Shown here: positions 1 through 8,223 of the stretch, in pieces
Layout: each line of letters opens with the position of its first letter
Numbering within the stretch: position 1 is the stretch's first letter
Assembly (NCBI RefSeq): GCF_025147485.1
Contig: NZ_CP102263.1
Coordinates: forward strand, 4,229,501-4,293,500
From: Bacteroides uniformis
GTDB taxonomy: Bacteria > Bacteroidota > Bacteroidia > Bacteroidales > Bacteroidaceae
Direction: 5' to 3'
DNA length: 64,000 nt
Program-made: the position numbers and the translations under genes
The notes under the pieces: model-generated
Told to the model about the DNA's origin: nothing
Database searches by the model: none
Seen by the model: only the letters and a program-made list of their open reading frames with translations

Positions 1-241
1 GTTTTTCTGTTTTACGAGAAGCATAGCAAGCTATTTAACGAATAAAAAGAGGAAAACAGACCGAAAAGAAACTTAGGAAGAAACAGAATAAAAAACTTTT
101 TGAAGAAAATTTAAATAGACTCTAAATAAGTTCTTTAGAGATAATTAATATCAAACAAACAACTAGAAATCTGTTGCATAATATTAACAATTAACGCAAT
201 ATAGTCTATTTGAAATAGACAGATTTGAATTAGTTCTTTGC
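1..241. other. A+T-rich flank left of the IS21 element, no gene
   Basis: I see no reading frame here. Two small dyads are present: CTCTAAA/TTTAGAG at 120-140 and the perfect GTCTATTT-G-AAATAGAC at 204-220. Neither is followed by a T run, so I do not call a terminator. Frames entering the insertion sequence from this side carry stops, so the 5' part of the gene cut on the right side of the element is not here. Confidence 0.5.
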
Positions 242-292
242 TGGAAAATCCAGTGTAAGCTGCCCCCTAAAACCAAGCGATTCTGCCCCCTT
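242..292 (+). repeat. IS21 left terminal inverted repeat
   Basis: This is 51 bp matching the reverse complement of 2826-2876 without mismatch. It contains two copies of the CTGCCCCCT-type motif. Confidence 0.95.
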
Positions 293-415
293 GTGCTAAA
301 ATAATCCTACCCCCTTGATTCCAATATAAAAATACCCCTGCTTGGCAATGCCCGGCAGGGGATTTTTCGTAGATTTGATTCCCGTCTTGACCGGTGGGAT
401 AAAATCATTTCTACT

Positions 416-1996
416 ATGACAACAAAGATAGCAAACATCCTCCAATGTTACGCATTGGGGATGGGGATAAAGCAGATAAGCAGGAGCTTTGAGCTTTCCC
501 GCAACACGGTGCGCAGATATGTGCGCCTGTTTCAAGAGTGTGGTATACCGATAAAGGAGTTGGCCGCCATGCCTTCCGCTCGCATCCAGGAAATGTTCTC
601 TGAAGGTGTTGGCCGTAACAGGGAACCGTCACAACGCCAGCTTGAGCTTGAGGCACTCCTTCCTGAGTATGCTGCCCGGCTTAGCCGCCGAGGCGTAACA
701 GTGAAAACCCTGTACGAAGAGTACCGCGAGACCCATCCTGACGGATACAGACATGCCAGTTTCGGCAACTATCTCATGCGTTACCGTATGGTGACACATG
801 TCGTAGGCCATGTCGAGCATTATGCCGGAGACCAGATGTATATCGACTTCGCCGGTGACAAACTGGAAGTCGTTGACAGTGAAAGCGGTGAATGTCGCAG
901 CGTTGAAGTGTTCGTGGCCATACTTCCGTGCAGCCACTATACCTATTGTGAGGCGGTCTGGTCCCAGTCAAGACAGGACTTGATTAAGGCGTGTGAGAAC
1001 GCGCTTCATTTTTACGGCGGGGTTCCGATGGCGATCGTACCAGACAACCTCAAATCGGCGGTAACCCGCAGCGACCGTAACGAGCCGGTAATCAACGAGG
1101 AGTTTGCGGCATTTGCCGAACACTACGGATGTACCGTATACCCCACACGGGTACGTCATCCAAAGGACAAGGCCTTGGTGGAGAATGCCGTGAAGCTACT
1201 TTACCGATCCGTCTACGCTGACATCGAGGGTCTTGTATTCCACTCGCTGGAGTCTCTGAATGCGGCCATATCCGAATCGCTCTCGGCCTTCAACGGACGC
1301 AGGATGAGCGGGCGTCCCCAGTCCAGACGGGAACAGTTCGAGCAGATTGAGTCCGACTGCCTCCGCCCGCTTCCCGCCATACGCCATCAGATGAAAGAGC
1401 GACGCTCCGCAACAGTAATGCGTAACGGCTATGTCACCTTCAGGCTTCACCATTACAGCGTACCGAAAGAGTATATAGGCAAACGTGTCGAGATTGTCTA
1501 TGATGCGGACACGCTGGAAATATATCATGGCCTGCGTCTGGTGACCACACACCAGCGCGATGACACGCCATACTCCTATACGACCAAGGATGCCCACGGA
1601 CTGCCCGGACGTCATGGAAGTTATGAAAAGGATCTGGAACAGATTTACGAACGGGCCGGCCAGACAGATAACGTCCTGCTGCTGTATCTGCGCAAGGTGG
1701 CGGAACTCAAGAAGTATCCTCCCGCGGCGTTCCGTTCATGCAGAGGCATCATGGCGTTGGAGAAGACCTTCGGGCTGGAACGGTTGGTGGCGGCAAGCGC
1801 ATGCGCCACGCAACTGCGCCTATACGGATATCAGGAGATAAGGCGGATCCTTGAACGCGGGGATGATGCAGACTTCCTGTCAAAAGACGACATTGACGAT
1901 GAGGTCCCCGTAACATCTATCCACAAAAACATCCGCGGAGCAGCCTACTTCGCACAATTAAAACATTTAAATAGAGACAACAATGGAAACAAATAA
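416..1996 (+). CDS. istA: IS21-family transposase IstA
   Basis: IstA catalyses cut-and-paste or replicative transposition of the element together with IstB. The 526-residue protein starts with a helix-turn-helix region (about residues 5-40, including ISRSFELSRNTVRRY) that would bind the terminal repeats. An RNase H-fold DDE core follows, with catalytic candidates Asp144 (in YIDFAGD), Asp210 (in VPDNLKSA) and Glu256 (in DKALVENAVK). Length and motif order are normal for IS21 IstA and I see no frameshift. Its end overlaps istB by 14 bp, the usual coupled arrangement in this family. Confidence 0.97.
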   Translation: MTTKIANILQCYALGMGIKQISRSFELSRNTVRRYVRLFQECGIPIKELAAMPSARIQEMFSEGVGRNREPSQRQLELEALLPEYAARLSRRGVTVKTLYEEYRETHPDGYRHASFGNYLMRYRMVTHVVGHVEHYAGDQMYIDFAGDKLEVVDSESGECRSVEVFVAILPCSHYTYCEAVWSQSRQDLIKACENALHFYGGVPMAIVPDNLKSAVTRSDRNEPVINEEFAAFAEHYGCTVYPTRVRHPKDKALVENAVKLLYRSVYADIEGLVFHSLESLNAAISESLSAFNGRRMSGRPQSRREQFEQIESDCLRPLPAIRHQMKERRSATVMRNGYVTFRLHHYSVPKEYIGKRVEIVYDADTLEIYHGLRLVTTHQRDDTPYSYTTKDAHGLPGRHGSYEKDLEQIYERAGQTDNVLLLYLRKVAELKKYPPAAFRSCRGIMALEKTFGLERLVAASACATQLRLYGYQEIRRILERGDDADFLSKDDIDDEVPVTSIHKNIRGAAYFAQLKHLNRDNNGNK

Positions 1997-2765
1997 TCTT
2001 ACCGCACCGATAGCTGTCGAAAAAGACCGCAACACGTTGACAATCGAACTGATGAACCGTATGAAGCTGCACGGCATGGCCGCCGCCTTCACTGAAAGCC
2101 TAACCTCCACTATGGCAGAAACAATGACAATCGACTCTTTCCTGCACATGTTACTTGCCAGGGAATGGGACTACCGTGCCAATGCAGCCATCCAACGCCT
2201 TATACGCGGGGCGGCGTTCCGCTACAAGGCCTGCCTCGAGCAGATAGACTATGCAATCCCGCGTGGCCTTGACCGCAATCAGATGGAGCGGCTTGCATCG
2301 CTGGAGTTCATCCGCAAGGGACAGAACCTCTTCATCACAGGGTCATCCGGTACCGGGAAGAGCTTCCTTGCCACAGCAATGGGGTATGAAGCCTGCAAGA
2401 AGGGCATACGGACATATTATGCGAATGCTCCGAAACTTATGGGTACGCTTAAGGTGGCAAAAGTAAAAGGCACACTGGAATCGGAACTCAAGAGAATCGA
2501 ACGGAGCACGCTGCTCATATTGGATGACCTCTTCCTTGTGAACCTTGATGCCAAGGAACGACCCATCCTGCTCGATATAATAGAGGACCGACATGGGCGC
2601 AAGTCCATCATCATCACCTCGCAACTGCCAACGGACAATTGGTATGATGCAATCGGAGACCCTACAGTAGCAGATGCCATTATGGATCGTATTATACATA
2701 CGGCGCACCGGATTGAGCTGACAGGAGAAAGTGTCCGTAAAATGGCTGCATACAGAGGGAAATAA
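1983..2765 (+). CDS. istB: IS21-family helper ATPase IstB
   Basis: IstB is the AAA+ ATPase that assists IstA in target selection and strand transfer. The 260-residue product has a Walker A motif GSSGTGKS at residues 120-127 and a Walker B LLILDD near 177-182, inside a DnaC/IstB-like core. The N-terminal 80 residues are the usual helical domain. The gene begins inside the end of istA in another frame, suggesting translational coupling. The stop is about 60 bp before the right inverted repeat. It looks full length. Confidence 0.97.
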   Translation: METNNLTAPIAVEKDRNTLTIELMNRMKLHGMAAAFTESLTSTMAETMTIDSFLHMLLAREWDYRANAAIQRLIRGAAFRYKACLEQIDYAIPRGLDRNQMERLASLEFIRKGQNLFITGSSGTGKSFLATAMGYEACKKGIRTYYANAPKLMGTLKVAKVKGTLESELKRIERSTLLILDDLFLVNLDAKERPILLDIIEDRHGRKSIIITSQLPTDNWYDAIGDPTVADAIMDRIIHTAHRIELTGESVRKMAAYRGK

Positions 2766-2825
2766 ACTAAAATAATAATAACCCCATCGGTCAAGACTTT
2801 TTAAGGGGGCATTGTTGAATGTTTT

Positions 2826-2876
2826 AAGGGGGCAGAATCGCTTGGTTTTAGGGGGCAGCTTACACTGGATTTTCCA
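2826..2876 (-). repeat. IS21 right terminal inverted repeat
   Basis: This is the 51-bp perfect inverted copy of 242-292. The element ends in CA, pairing with TG at the left end. Confidence 0.95.
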
Positions 2877-3050
2877 CCATTACCCAAAGGTTATAATAGA
2901 CTTCTCATTGTTTTTGCTTGTCTTATTATTGTTTATACCGTACATGAATATCCTGAAAAGGTTAACACTTTTTTCTTCACGCTGCTAGTTGAGATTATTA
3001 CTTATATAGCTACTATATGGATTTATCGTGGATTTAAAGAATTACCCTAA
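2877..3050 (+). pseudogene. 3' remnant of a membrane-protein gene cut by the IS
   Basis: An open frame without a start codon runs from the right edge of the insertion sequence to a TAA at 3048-3050. It encodes about 57 residues with two hydrophobic stretches (LLIVFACLIIVYTV and FFFTLLVEIITYIATIWIY), so it is the C-terminal end of a small membrane protein. No matching 5' part lies left of the element, which together with the missing target duplication suggests an IS-linked deletion. It is followed after 9 bp by the next gene on the same strand, so it was probably the first gene of a small operon. The family is not recognised. Confidence 0.7.
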
Positions 3051-3059
3051 AATAAAAAT

Positions 3060-3818
3060 ATGAAAAGACATAATTATAATATTGCAATAGCTATCACAAT
3101 TAGTTGTATTCTTTTTTTTATTAATGGTTACCATAACTATATAAAAGATAAAAGAAAAGATAACTTAGAAAAATATAAAGCCGGATACTATGACAATGTA
3201 ACGGTCAAAAACAAAAATATAGAACCTAGTACAACAAAAAACTATGTTCCTCCCAAGAATTGGACTAAATACATAATAGCAAATGCTTTTTCTATTAGTG
3301 TACCTCCTACTGTTGAACTAAGAAAAAGTAATGATTCATACACTAAAGATATTAAAAATCTGAATTGGCATGGACACAAAATAAATAGCAATAATGTTGT
3401 TTTTCAACAGAAAGGGTTATCTGTTAATACCCCCGAAGCGCATCAAACATATTGCCGAATTATAATAGATATCCAAAAAGGAAGTCTAGGAGAATACCCT
3501 AAATTTTCAGATTACGAAGATTTGACTATAGAAGACATCCATACATTTCAAGAACTAGCAAAACAGAACTCTTATGAATATAAAATTTTAGGTCAACCAG
3601 AAGTGCGCTGGATTAAGATTGAAGATACTTACGGAATAGAAGTTGAATATGTGCGAAATGGAGCAAACAATTCCCGTACTCACGTCTGCAATTATTATTT
3701 CTTTAATGACAATCTATTTGCAACAATAATATTATCATATAGACAAGATGATATAAGAAAATGGGAAACAGATTTTTCAAATATAATTAAAACATTTAAG
3801 TGGAATAATAAAAAATGA
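3060..3818 (+). CDS. Hypothetical membrane-anchored protein
   Basis: I do not recognise this 252-residue protein. One hydrophobic segment (residues about 6-23, IAIAITISCILFFINGY) sits at the N terminus and would anchor it or act as an uncleaved signal. The rest is soluble and rich in Asn, Lys, Tyr and Ile. Its central and C-terminal parts read like a compact alpha/beta envelope domain ending in a helix (IRKWETDFSNIIKTFKW), but I cannot assign a family. The gene is strikingly A+T-rich compared with genes after 5.2 kb. It is followed after 3 bp by the RDD gene, so the two are likely one transcript, now possibly without its original promoter because of the insertion sequence. Confidence 0.75.
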   Translation: MKRHNYNIAIAITISCILFFINGYHNYIKDKRKDNLEKYKAGYYDNVTVKNKNIEPSTTKNYVPPKNWTKYIIANAFSISVPPTVELRKSNDSYTKDIKNLNWHGHKINSNNVVFQQKGLSVNTPEAHQTYCRIIIDIQKGSLGEYPKFSDYEDLTIEDIHTFQELAKQNSYEYKILGQPEVRWIKIEDTYGIEVEYVRNGANNSRTHVCNYYFFNDNLFATIILSYRQDDIRKWETDFSNIIKTFKWNNKK

Positions 3819-3821
3819 GTT

Positions 3822-4481
3822 ATGGAAAAAATTAGTTTTATGCGAAGATTATCAAGTTCTTTAATAGACAAAGTCTTAATCCTGGTATTATTTATTATTA
3901 GTGCTTTATGTATATCTCCCTACGGAATGGCTTCTCATTTAGGAAGTTATTACGCCCTATTAGATGCAGTCCCATCATCTTATCCCGCTCAGGATACATA
4001 TAAAGCAATGCATAGTGTTTATGACAATACTATTTATGAAAGTACAGAAAAATGGGTTCAATGTTATAAAGAAATATCACAGAAGCCTGAATTAATAGCT
4101 CCACATAAGGGTGAAACCCTATCTTGGGATTTACAAATAACGGGGCTTTTTATAATTGTAAATTTTATATATTATCTTTTATGGGAATGGATATTTCGCG
4201 CATCACTAGGCAAATTTCTATGTGGACTTACTGTTGCTTCCGATAATAATCAACCAACAACAGAAAAAGAAATTATCAAACGCTGTTTCTTATTACTACT
4301 CTTAATGATAGCCGCAGTAGGTCTAAGATTTACTTTCGACATCAATTATTACATGACTATTTTATTGTTTTTCCTGATTGTAGACACATCTGTAATCATA
4401 AAAGGGAAATCATTAATTGATATTATGACTAACACATATATCACAAAAAGAAAAATCTATAAAAACGAAAATCTTAAATAA
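3822..4481 (+). CDS. RDD family membrane protein
   Basis: RDD proteins are small polytopic membrane proteins of mostly unknown role; some affect ion or solute transport. The 219-residue product has the family hallmarks: an Arg and an Asp in the first helix (RRLSSSLIDKVLILVLF, residues 8-24), a helix at about 107-122 ending in WEWIFRASLGKFLCGL, which carries the typical S-L-G-K-x-x-x-G-L turn, and further helices near 150-190. Between helix 1 and 2 is a periplasmic loop of about 75 residues, longer than in minimal RDD proteins. It shares the strong A+T bias of the preceding gene, with only 3 bp between them. Confidence 0.8.
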   Translation: MEKISFMRRLSSSLIDKVLILVLFIISALCISPYGMASHLGSYYALLDAVPSSYPAQDTYKAMHSVYDNTIYESTEKWVQCYKEISQKPELIAPHKGETLSWDLQITGLFIIVNFIYYLLWEWIFRASLGKFLCGLTVASDNNQPTTEKEIIKRCFLLLLLMIAAVGLRFTFDINYYMTILLFFLIVDTSVIIKGKSLIDIMTNTYITKRKIYKNENLK

Positions 4482-4487
4482 AACAAA

Positions 4488-4525
4488 ACACCCAGTTTTA
4501 CATTATAGGGTGTAAAACTGGGTGT
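4488..4525 (-). terminator. Intrinsic terminator of tRNA-Ser(TGA)
   Basis: A 15-bp perfect stem (ACACCCAGTTTTACA and its complement) with an 8-nt loop is followed on the minus strand by TTTTGTTTTATTT. It lies about 35 bp past the tRNA 3' end. It could also stop the convergent RDD transcript. Confidence 0.75.
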
Positions 4526-4560
4526 AAATCTTATAAACCGCTAATTATCAAGGTTTATTG

Positions 4561-4645
4561 CGGAGAGACAGGGATTCGAACCCCGGGTGCCTCGCAGCAC
4601 AACGGTTTTCAAGACCGCCGCAATCGACCACTCTGCCACCTCTCC
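4561..4645 (-). tRNA. tRNA-Ser (anticodon TGA), copy 1
   Basis: The minus strand folds as a class II tRNA. The GGAGAGG acceptor pairs with CTCTCC plus a G discriminator, the anticodon loop CTTGAAA contains TGA, there is a long variable arm, and the T-arm contains GGTTCGAATCC. CCA is not encoded. The 85 nt are identical to the copy at 25086-25170. Confidence 0.95.
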
Positions 4646-4685
4646 AAAACTTCTTTTTCAGAAGTGCTTTTCTTTTAAAGCGGTG

Positions 4686-4716
4686 CAAAGATACAAATCA
4701 TTTTTTATTCTACAAA
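4686..4716 (-). promoter_or_regulatory. Bacteroides-type promoter for tRNA-Ser copy 1
   Basis: On the minus strand TTTG (-33, 4713-4716) and TATCTTTG (-7, 4686-4693) are separated by 19 bp, the Bacteroides primary sigma consensus. The same pair with the same spacing precedes the second tRNA copy. The roughly 40-nt leader contains a small hairpin (ACTTC/GAAGT). Confidence 0.8.
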
Positions 4717-4871
4717 CTTTTCTGCACAAAAACAGAGCAATTATACCAAAATTCTTGTTTATACCCACTACGGAACGAACATAACGGCATTTAGGCTATT
4801 TGTTGAAATTTATCAAGGGCAAGACAGAGTTTTATAACTTACTGGCTATCAGTATATTTACAAAGAGCCAC

Positions 4872-4959
4872 ATTCAGTATACGATTGAACCCTATTCAGT
4901 ATACGACTGAATGGCATTCACTATACGACTGAATTAGGTTCAGAATACGACTGTTCCTT
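4872..4959. repeat. Array 1: four 22-bp units with dyad TTCAGT-N5-ACTGAA
   Basis: Units begin at 4872, 4894, 4916 and 4938, exactly 22 bp apart. Unit 2 holds the perfect dyad TTCAGT-ATACG-ACTGAA; unit 1 has one arm mismatch (ATTGAA), unit 3 one (TTCACT), and unit 4 is more decayed. The array lies 185 bp before the pflB -7 box and about 155 bp upstream of the tRNA-Ser promoter, so it could act on either. There are no spacers, so it is not CRISPR. Its function is unknown. Confidence 0.85.
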
Positions 4960-5142
4960 AAACCTACATCATTTGTAAATAATGCAGATTATTATTCGGT
5001 TCTTGTTTCAATTCATAAACCACATATAAAGAAAGTATTAACATCTCTACTCCCCCGGACATTCACTACCTAATAATAGTTATTTTATGCTGTTCAACAT
5101 AAAAAGAGAAGTATCTCTTATAAAATTACGGAATTTATTCAG

Positions 5143-5150
5143 TATTTTTG
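5143..5150 (+). promoter_or_regulatory. Promoter -7 box for pflB
   Basis: TATTTTTG matches TAnnTTTG and lies 50 bp before the pflB start codon, giving a leader of about 43 nt. I do not see a convincing -33 TTTG, which would fit an activator-dependent promoter. Confidence 0.55.
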
Positions 5151-5199
5151 CGCGCTCTAAAGGATAACATTATCTAACCTACTAACAAAAACAAATTTT

Positions 5200-7428
5200 A
5201 TGGAATTGAACAAAACCTTTACCAATGGGCTTTGGAATAAAGAAATCAATGTCAGTGATTTCGTCAGTAAAAACATCGCACCCTATACCGGGGATGCATC
5301 TTTCTTGCAGGGACCTACCGAACGTACCAAACGTATCTGGGACATCTGTCTGAAGGCTCTCGAAGAAGAAAGGAACAACAATGGCGTCCGTTCACTGGAC
5401 AATACCACCGTATCTACCATCACTTCTCATAAAGCCGGGTATATTGATAAGGACAATGAACTTATTGTCGGTTTGCAGACTGATGAACTGTTGAAACGAT
5501 CCATCAAACCTTTCGGAGGCATCAACGTGGTAGCAAAAGCATGCCGTGAAAACGGAGTGGAAGTGGACGATAAAGTAAAAGACATCTTCACCCATTACCG
5601 CAAAACACATAACGACGGCGTATTCGATGTATATACCGAAGAAATCCGTTCCTTCCGCTCACTGGGATTCCTTACCGGATTGCCCGACAACTATGCCCGC
5701 GGACGTATCATCGGCGACTACCGCCGATTGGCTCTCTACGGCATCGACCGTCTGATTGAAGCCAAGCAGGAGGACTTGCGCAACCTCACCGGCCCGATGA
5801 CCGAAGCACGCATCCGTCTACGCGAAGAAGTGGCAGAACAAATCAAAGCTTTGAAGGACATCAAGGTTATGGGCGAATATTACGGACTCGACCTCAGCCA
5901 TCCGGCTACATCAGCTCAAGAGGCCGTGCAATGGGTATACATGGCATATCTTGCTGCCATCAAAGAGCAGGACGGAGCAGCCATGTCACTGGGTAACGTA
6001 TCTTCGTTCCTCGATATATTCATTGAATACGATCTGGCTCACGGAAAAATCAATGAGACGTTTGCACAGGAACTGATAGACCAGTTCGTCATCAAGCTGC
6101 GCATGGTACGCCATCTGCGTATGCAATCATACAATGATATCTTTGCCGGTGACCCGACTTGGGTGACCGAAGCCATCGGAGGACGCTTCAATGACGGACG
6201 CGTGAAGGTCACCAAGACTTCTTTCCGCTTTTTGCAGACGCTATACAACCTCGGTCCTTCTCCGGAACCGAACTTGACCGTATTGTGGAGTCCCGAACTG
6301 CCGGAAGGCTTCAAGGATTTCTGCGCCAAAGTTTCTGTAGATACCAGCTCCATCCAGTACGAAAACGACAACCTGATGCGTGAAGTGCGCAACTGCGACG
6401 ACTACGGCATCGCCTGCTGTGTATCCTACCAAGCCATCGGCAAACAAATCCAGTTCTTCGGCGCACGTGCCAACCTTGCCAAGGCCCTGCTGCTCGCCAT
6501 CAACGGTGGACGTTGCGAAAATACCGGAACTGTCATGGTGAAAGGTATTCCCGTATTGACCGGTGAGACATTGAAGTTTGAGGAAGTTATGGCCAACTAC
6601 AAGAAGGTACTGACTGAAATAGCCCGTGTCTACAACGAGGCCATGAATATCATCCACTACATGCATGATAAGTATTATTATGAGAAAGCCCAGATGGCAT
6701 TCATCGATACCGACCCACGCATCAATCTGGCATACGGTGTTGCCGGCCTTTCCATCGCCATAGACTCACTGTCCGCCATCAAATATGCCAAAGTCACTGC
6801 ACGCCGCAACGAAATCGGCCTGACCGAAGGTTTCGACACTGAAGGTTCATTCCCCTGCTTCGGCAATAATGACGACCGTGTGGACCACCTGGGAGTAGAC
6901 CTCGTTTACTATTTCAGCGAAGAACTGAAAAAGCTGCCTGTCTACAAGAATGCCCGTCCCACCCTTTCCTTGCTGACTATCACCTCCAACGTGATGTACG
7001 GCAAGAAGACCGGTGCCACTCCGGACGGACGCGCCAAAGGTGTTGCCTTTGCTCCGGGTGCCAACCCAATGCACGGACGTGACAAGAACGGTGCCATCGC
7101 TTCCTTGAGCTCCGTAGCCAAATTGCGCTACCGCGACTCGCAGGACGGCATCAGCAATACGTTCTCCATTGTTCCCAAATCACTGGGCCCGACACCGGAA
7201 GAACGTGTAGAGAACCTGGTAACCATGATGGACGGCTACTTCACCAAAGGTGCCCACCATTTGAACGTAAACGTACTGAACCGCGAAATGCTGGAAGATG
7301 CCATGGAACATCCTGAAAAGTATCCGCAACTCACCATCCGCGTTTCCGGCTATGCCGTGAACTTCGTGAAGTTGAGCCGCGAGCATCAGTTGGAAGTCAT
7401 CAGCCGTTCATTCCACGAAAGAATGTAA
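5200..7428 (+). CDS. pflB: Pyruvate formate-lyase (formate C-acetyltransferase)
   Basis: This cytoplasmic glycyl-radical enzyme converts pyruvate and CoA to acetyl-CoA and formate during fermentation. The 742-residue protein has the adjacent catalytic cysteines Cys406-Cys407 (in GIACCVS) and the radical-bearing Gly717 in the C-terminal motif RVSGYAV. Length and motif order match E. coli PflB. The activase gene starts 2 bp after its stop, so the two are an operon. No focA formate-channel gene is adjacent. Regulation may involve the phased palindrome array at 4872-4959; this is inference from position only. Confidence 0.97.
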   Translation: MELNKTFTNGLWNKEINVSDFVSKNIAPYTGDASFLQGPTERTKRIWDICLKALEEERNNNGVRSLDNTTVSTITSHKAGYIDKDNELIVGLQTDELLKRSIKPFGGINVVAKACRENGVEVDDKVKDIFTHYRKTHNDGVFDVYTEEIRSFRSLGFLTGLPDNYARGRIIGDYRRLALYGIDRLIEAKQEDLRNLTGPMTEARIRLREEVAEQIKALKDIKVMGEYYGLDLSHPATSAQEAVQWVYMAYLAAIKEQDGAAMSLGNVSSFLDIFIEYDLAHGKINETFAQELIDQFVIKLRMVRHLRMQSYNDIFAGDPTWVTEAIGGRFNDGRVKVTKTSFRFLQTLYNLGPSPEPNLTVLWSPELPEGFKDFCAKVSVDTSSIQYENDNLMREVRNCDDYGIACCVSYQAIGKQIQFFGARANLAKALLLAINGGRCENTGTVMVKGIPVLTGETLKFEEVMANYKKVLTEIARVYNEAMNIIHYMHDKYYYEKAQMAFIDTDPRINLAYGVAGLSIAIDSLSAIKYAKVTARRNEIGLTEGFDTEGSFPCFGNNDDRVDHLGVDLVYYFSEELKKLPVYKNARPTLSLLTITSNVMYGKKTGATPDGRAKGVAFAPGANPMHGRDKNGAIASLSSVAKLRYRDSQDGISNTFSIVPKSLGPTPEERVENLVTMMDGYFTKGAHHLNVNVLNREMLEDAMEHPEKYPQLTIRVSGYAVNFVKLSREHQLEVISRSFHERM

Positions 7429-7429
7429 T

Positions 7430-8155
7430 ATGATAAATGTACACTCCTACGAAAGTATGGGAACATTCGACGGGCCGGGTCTCCGGCTCGTCGTTTTCCT
7501 GCAAGGATGTCCGTTCCGTTGTCTGTATTGTGCCAATCCGGATACGATTGATGTAAAAGGAGGCACTCCCACCACTCCGGAAGAGATTCTGCAAATGGCT
7601 ATCAGCCAAAAGGCATTCTTCGGGAAGAAAGGAGGTATTACTTTCTCCGGCGGTGAGCCTACCCTGCAAGCAGAAGCGCTGATTCCTCTTTTCAAGGAGC
7701 TGAAGGCGAACGGCATCCATATCTGTCTGGACAGTAACGGAGGCATCTGGAATGAAAAGGTGGAAGAGCTCTTTAGCCTGACTGACCTCGTGCTGCTGGA
7801 CATCAAGCAATTCAATCCCGAACGCCACCGTACGCTGACGGGACGAAGCAACGAACAGACACTCCGCACCGCTGCCTGGCTCGAAGAACATGAACACCCC
7901 TTCTGGCTGCGCTATGTACTGGTCCCCGGTTACAGCGATTCGGAAGAAGACACCCGCCTGCTGGGTGAAAGTCTTGGCAAATACCAGCAGATACAACGGG
8001 TGGAAATACTTCCTTATCACCGTCTGGGTGTTCACAAATACGAAGCCATGGGATGGGATTACAAATTGAAAGAAGTGAAGGAAAATACTCCGGAACAACT
8101 GGAACGGGCAGAAAAACTGTTCAAAGAGTATTTCACGAATGTGATAACCAACTAA
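7430..8155 (+). CDS. pflA: Pyruvate formate-lyase activating enzyme
   Basis: This radical SAM enzyme uses S-adenosylmethionine and a 4Fe-4S cluster to create the glycyl radical on PflB. The 241-residue protein has the cluster motif C-x3-C-x2-C (CPFRCLYC, about residues 27-34) after FLQG, and the glycine-rich SAM motif TFSGGEPTLQ near residue 70. Size is normal for the family. The start codon at 7430 follows the pflB stop by one base, implying translational coupling. A strong hairpin terminator follows. Confidence 0.95.
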   Translation: MINVHSYESMGTFDGPGLRLVVFLQGCPFRCLYCANPDTIDVKGGTPTTPEEILQMAISQKAFFGKKGGITFSGGEPTLQAEALIPLFKELKANGIHICLDSNGGIWNEKVEELFSLTDLVLLDIKQFNPERHRTLTGRSNEQTLRTAAWLEEHEHPFWLRYVLVPGYSDSEEDTRLLGESLGKYQQIQRVEILPYHRLGVHKYEAMGWDYKLKEVKENTPEQLERAEKLFKEYFTNVITN

Positions 8156-8160
8156 AACAG

Positions 8161-8204
8161 AAAAGCAAGGCTGTCCGGATATGATTCCAGACAGCCTTGC
8201 TTTT
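8161..8204. terminator. Bidirectional terminator between pflA and the GH3 gene
   Basis: A 15-bp perfect stem (AAAAGCAAGGCTGTC and complement) with a 14-nt loop ends in T-rich sequence on both strands. It sits between convergent genes. Confidence 0.85.
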
Positions 8205-8223
8205 CATTTATAGGGTAAGAATC

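Larger units (their letters stand above)
242..2876 (+). mobile_element. Complete IS21-family insertion sequence
   Basis: The element is bounded by 51-bp perfect inverted repeats starting TGGAAAATCC at the left and ending GGATTTTCCA at the right. It contains the two overlapping IS21 genes istA (transposase) and istB (ATPase helper). Inside each end the motif C-T-G/A-C-C-C-C-C-T recurs (near 260, 285 and 310 on the left; near 2805, 2830 and 2852 on the right), as expected for the multiple transposase-binding repeats of IS21 elements. Both genes are intact, so it may be active. No target-site duplication is visible: the left flank ends TCTTTGC and the right flank begins CCATTAC. Confidence 0.95.

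Noticed and set aside
4558..4794. Short open frames across tRNA-Ser copy 1 and its promoter
   Set aside because: They read through a tRNA and its promoter on the opposite strand; the same frames recur at the second tRNA copy for the same reason.
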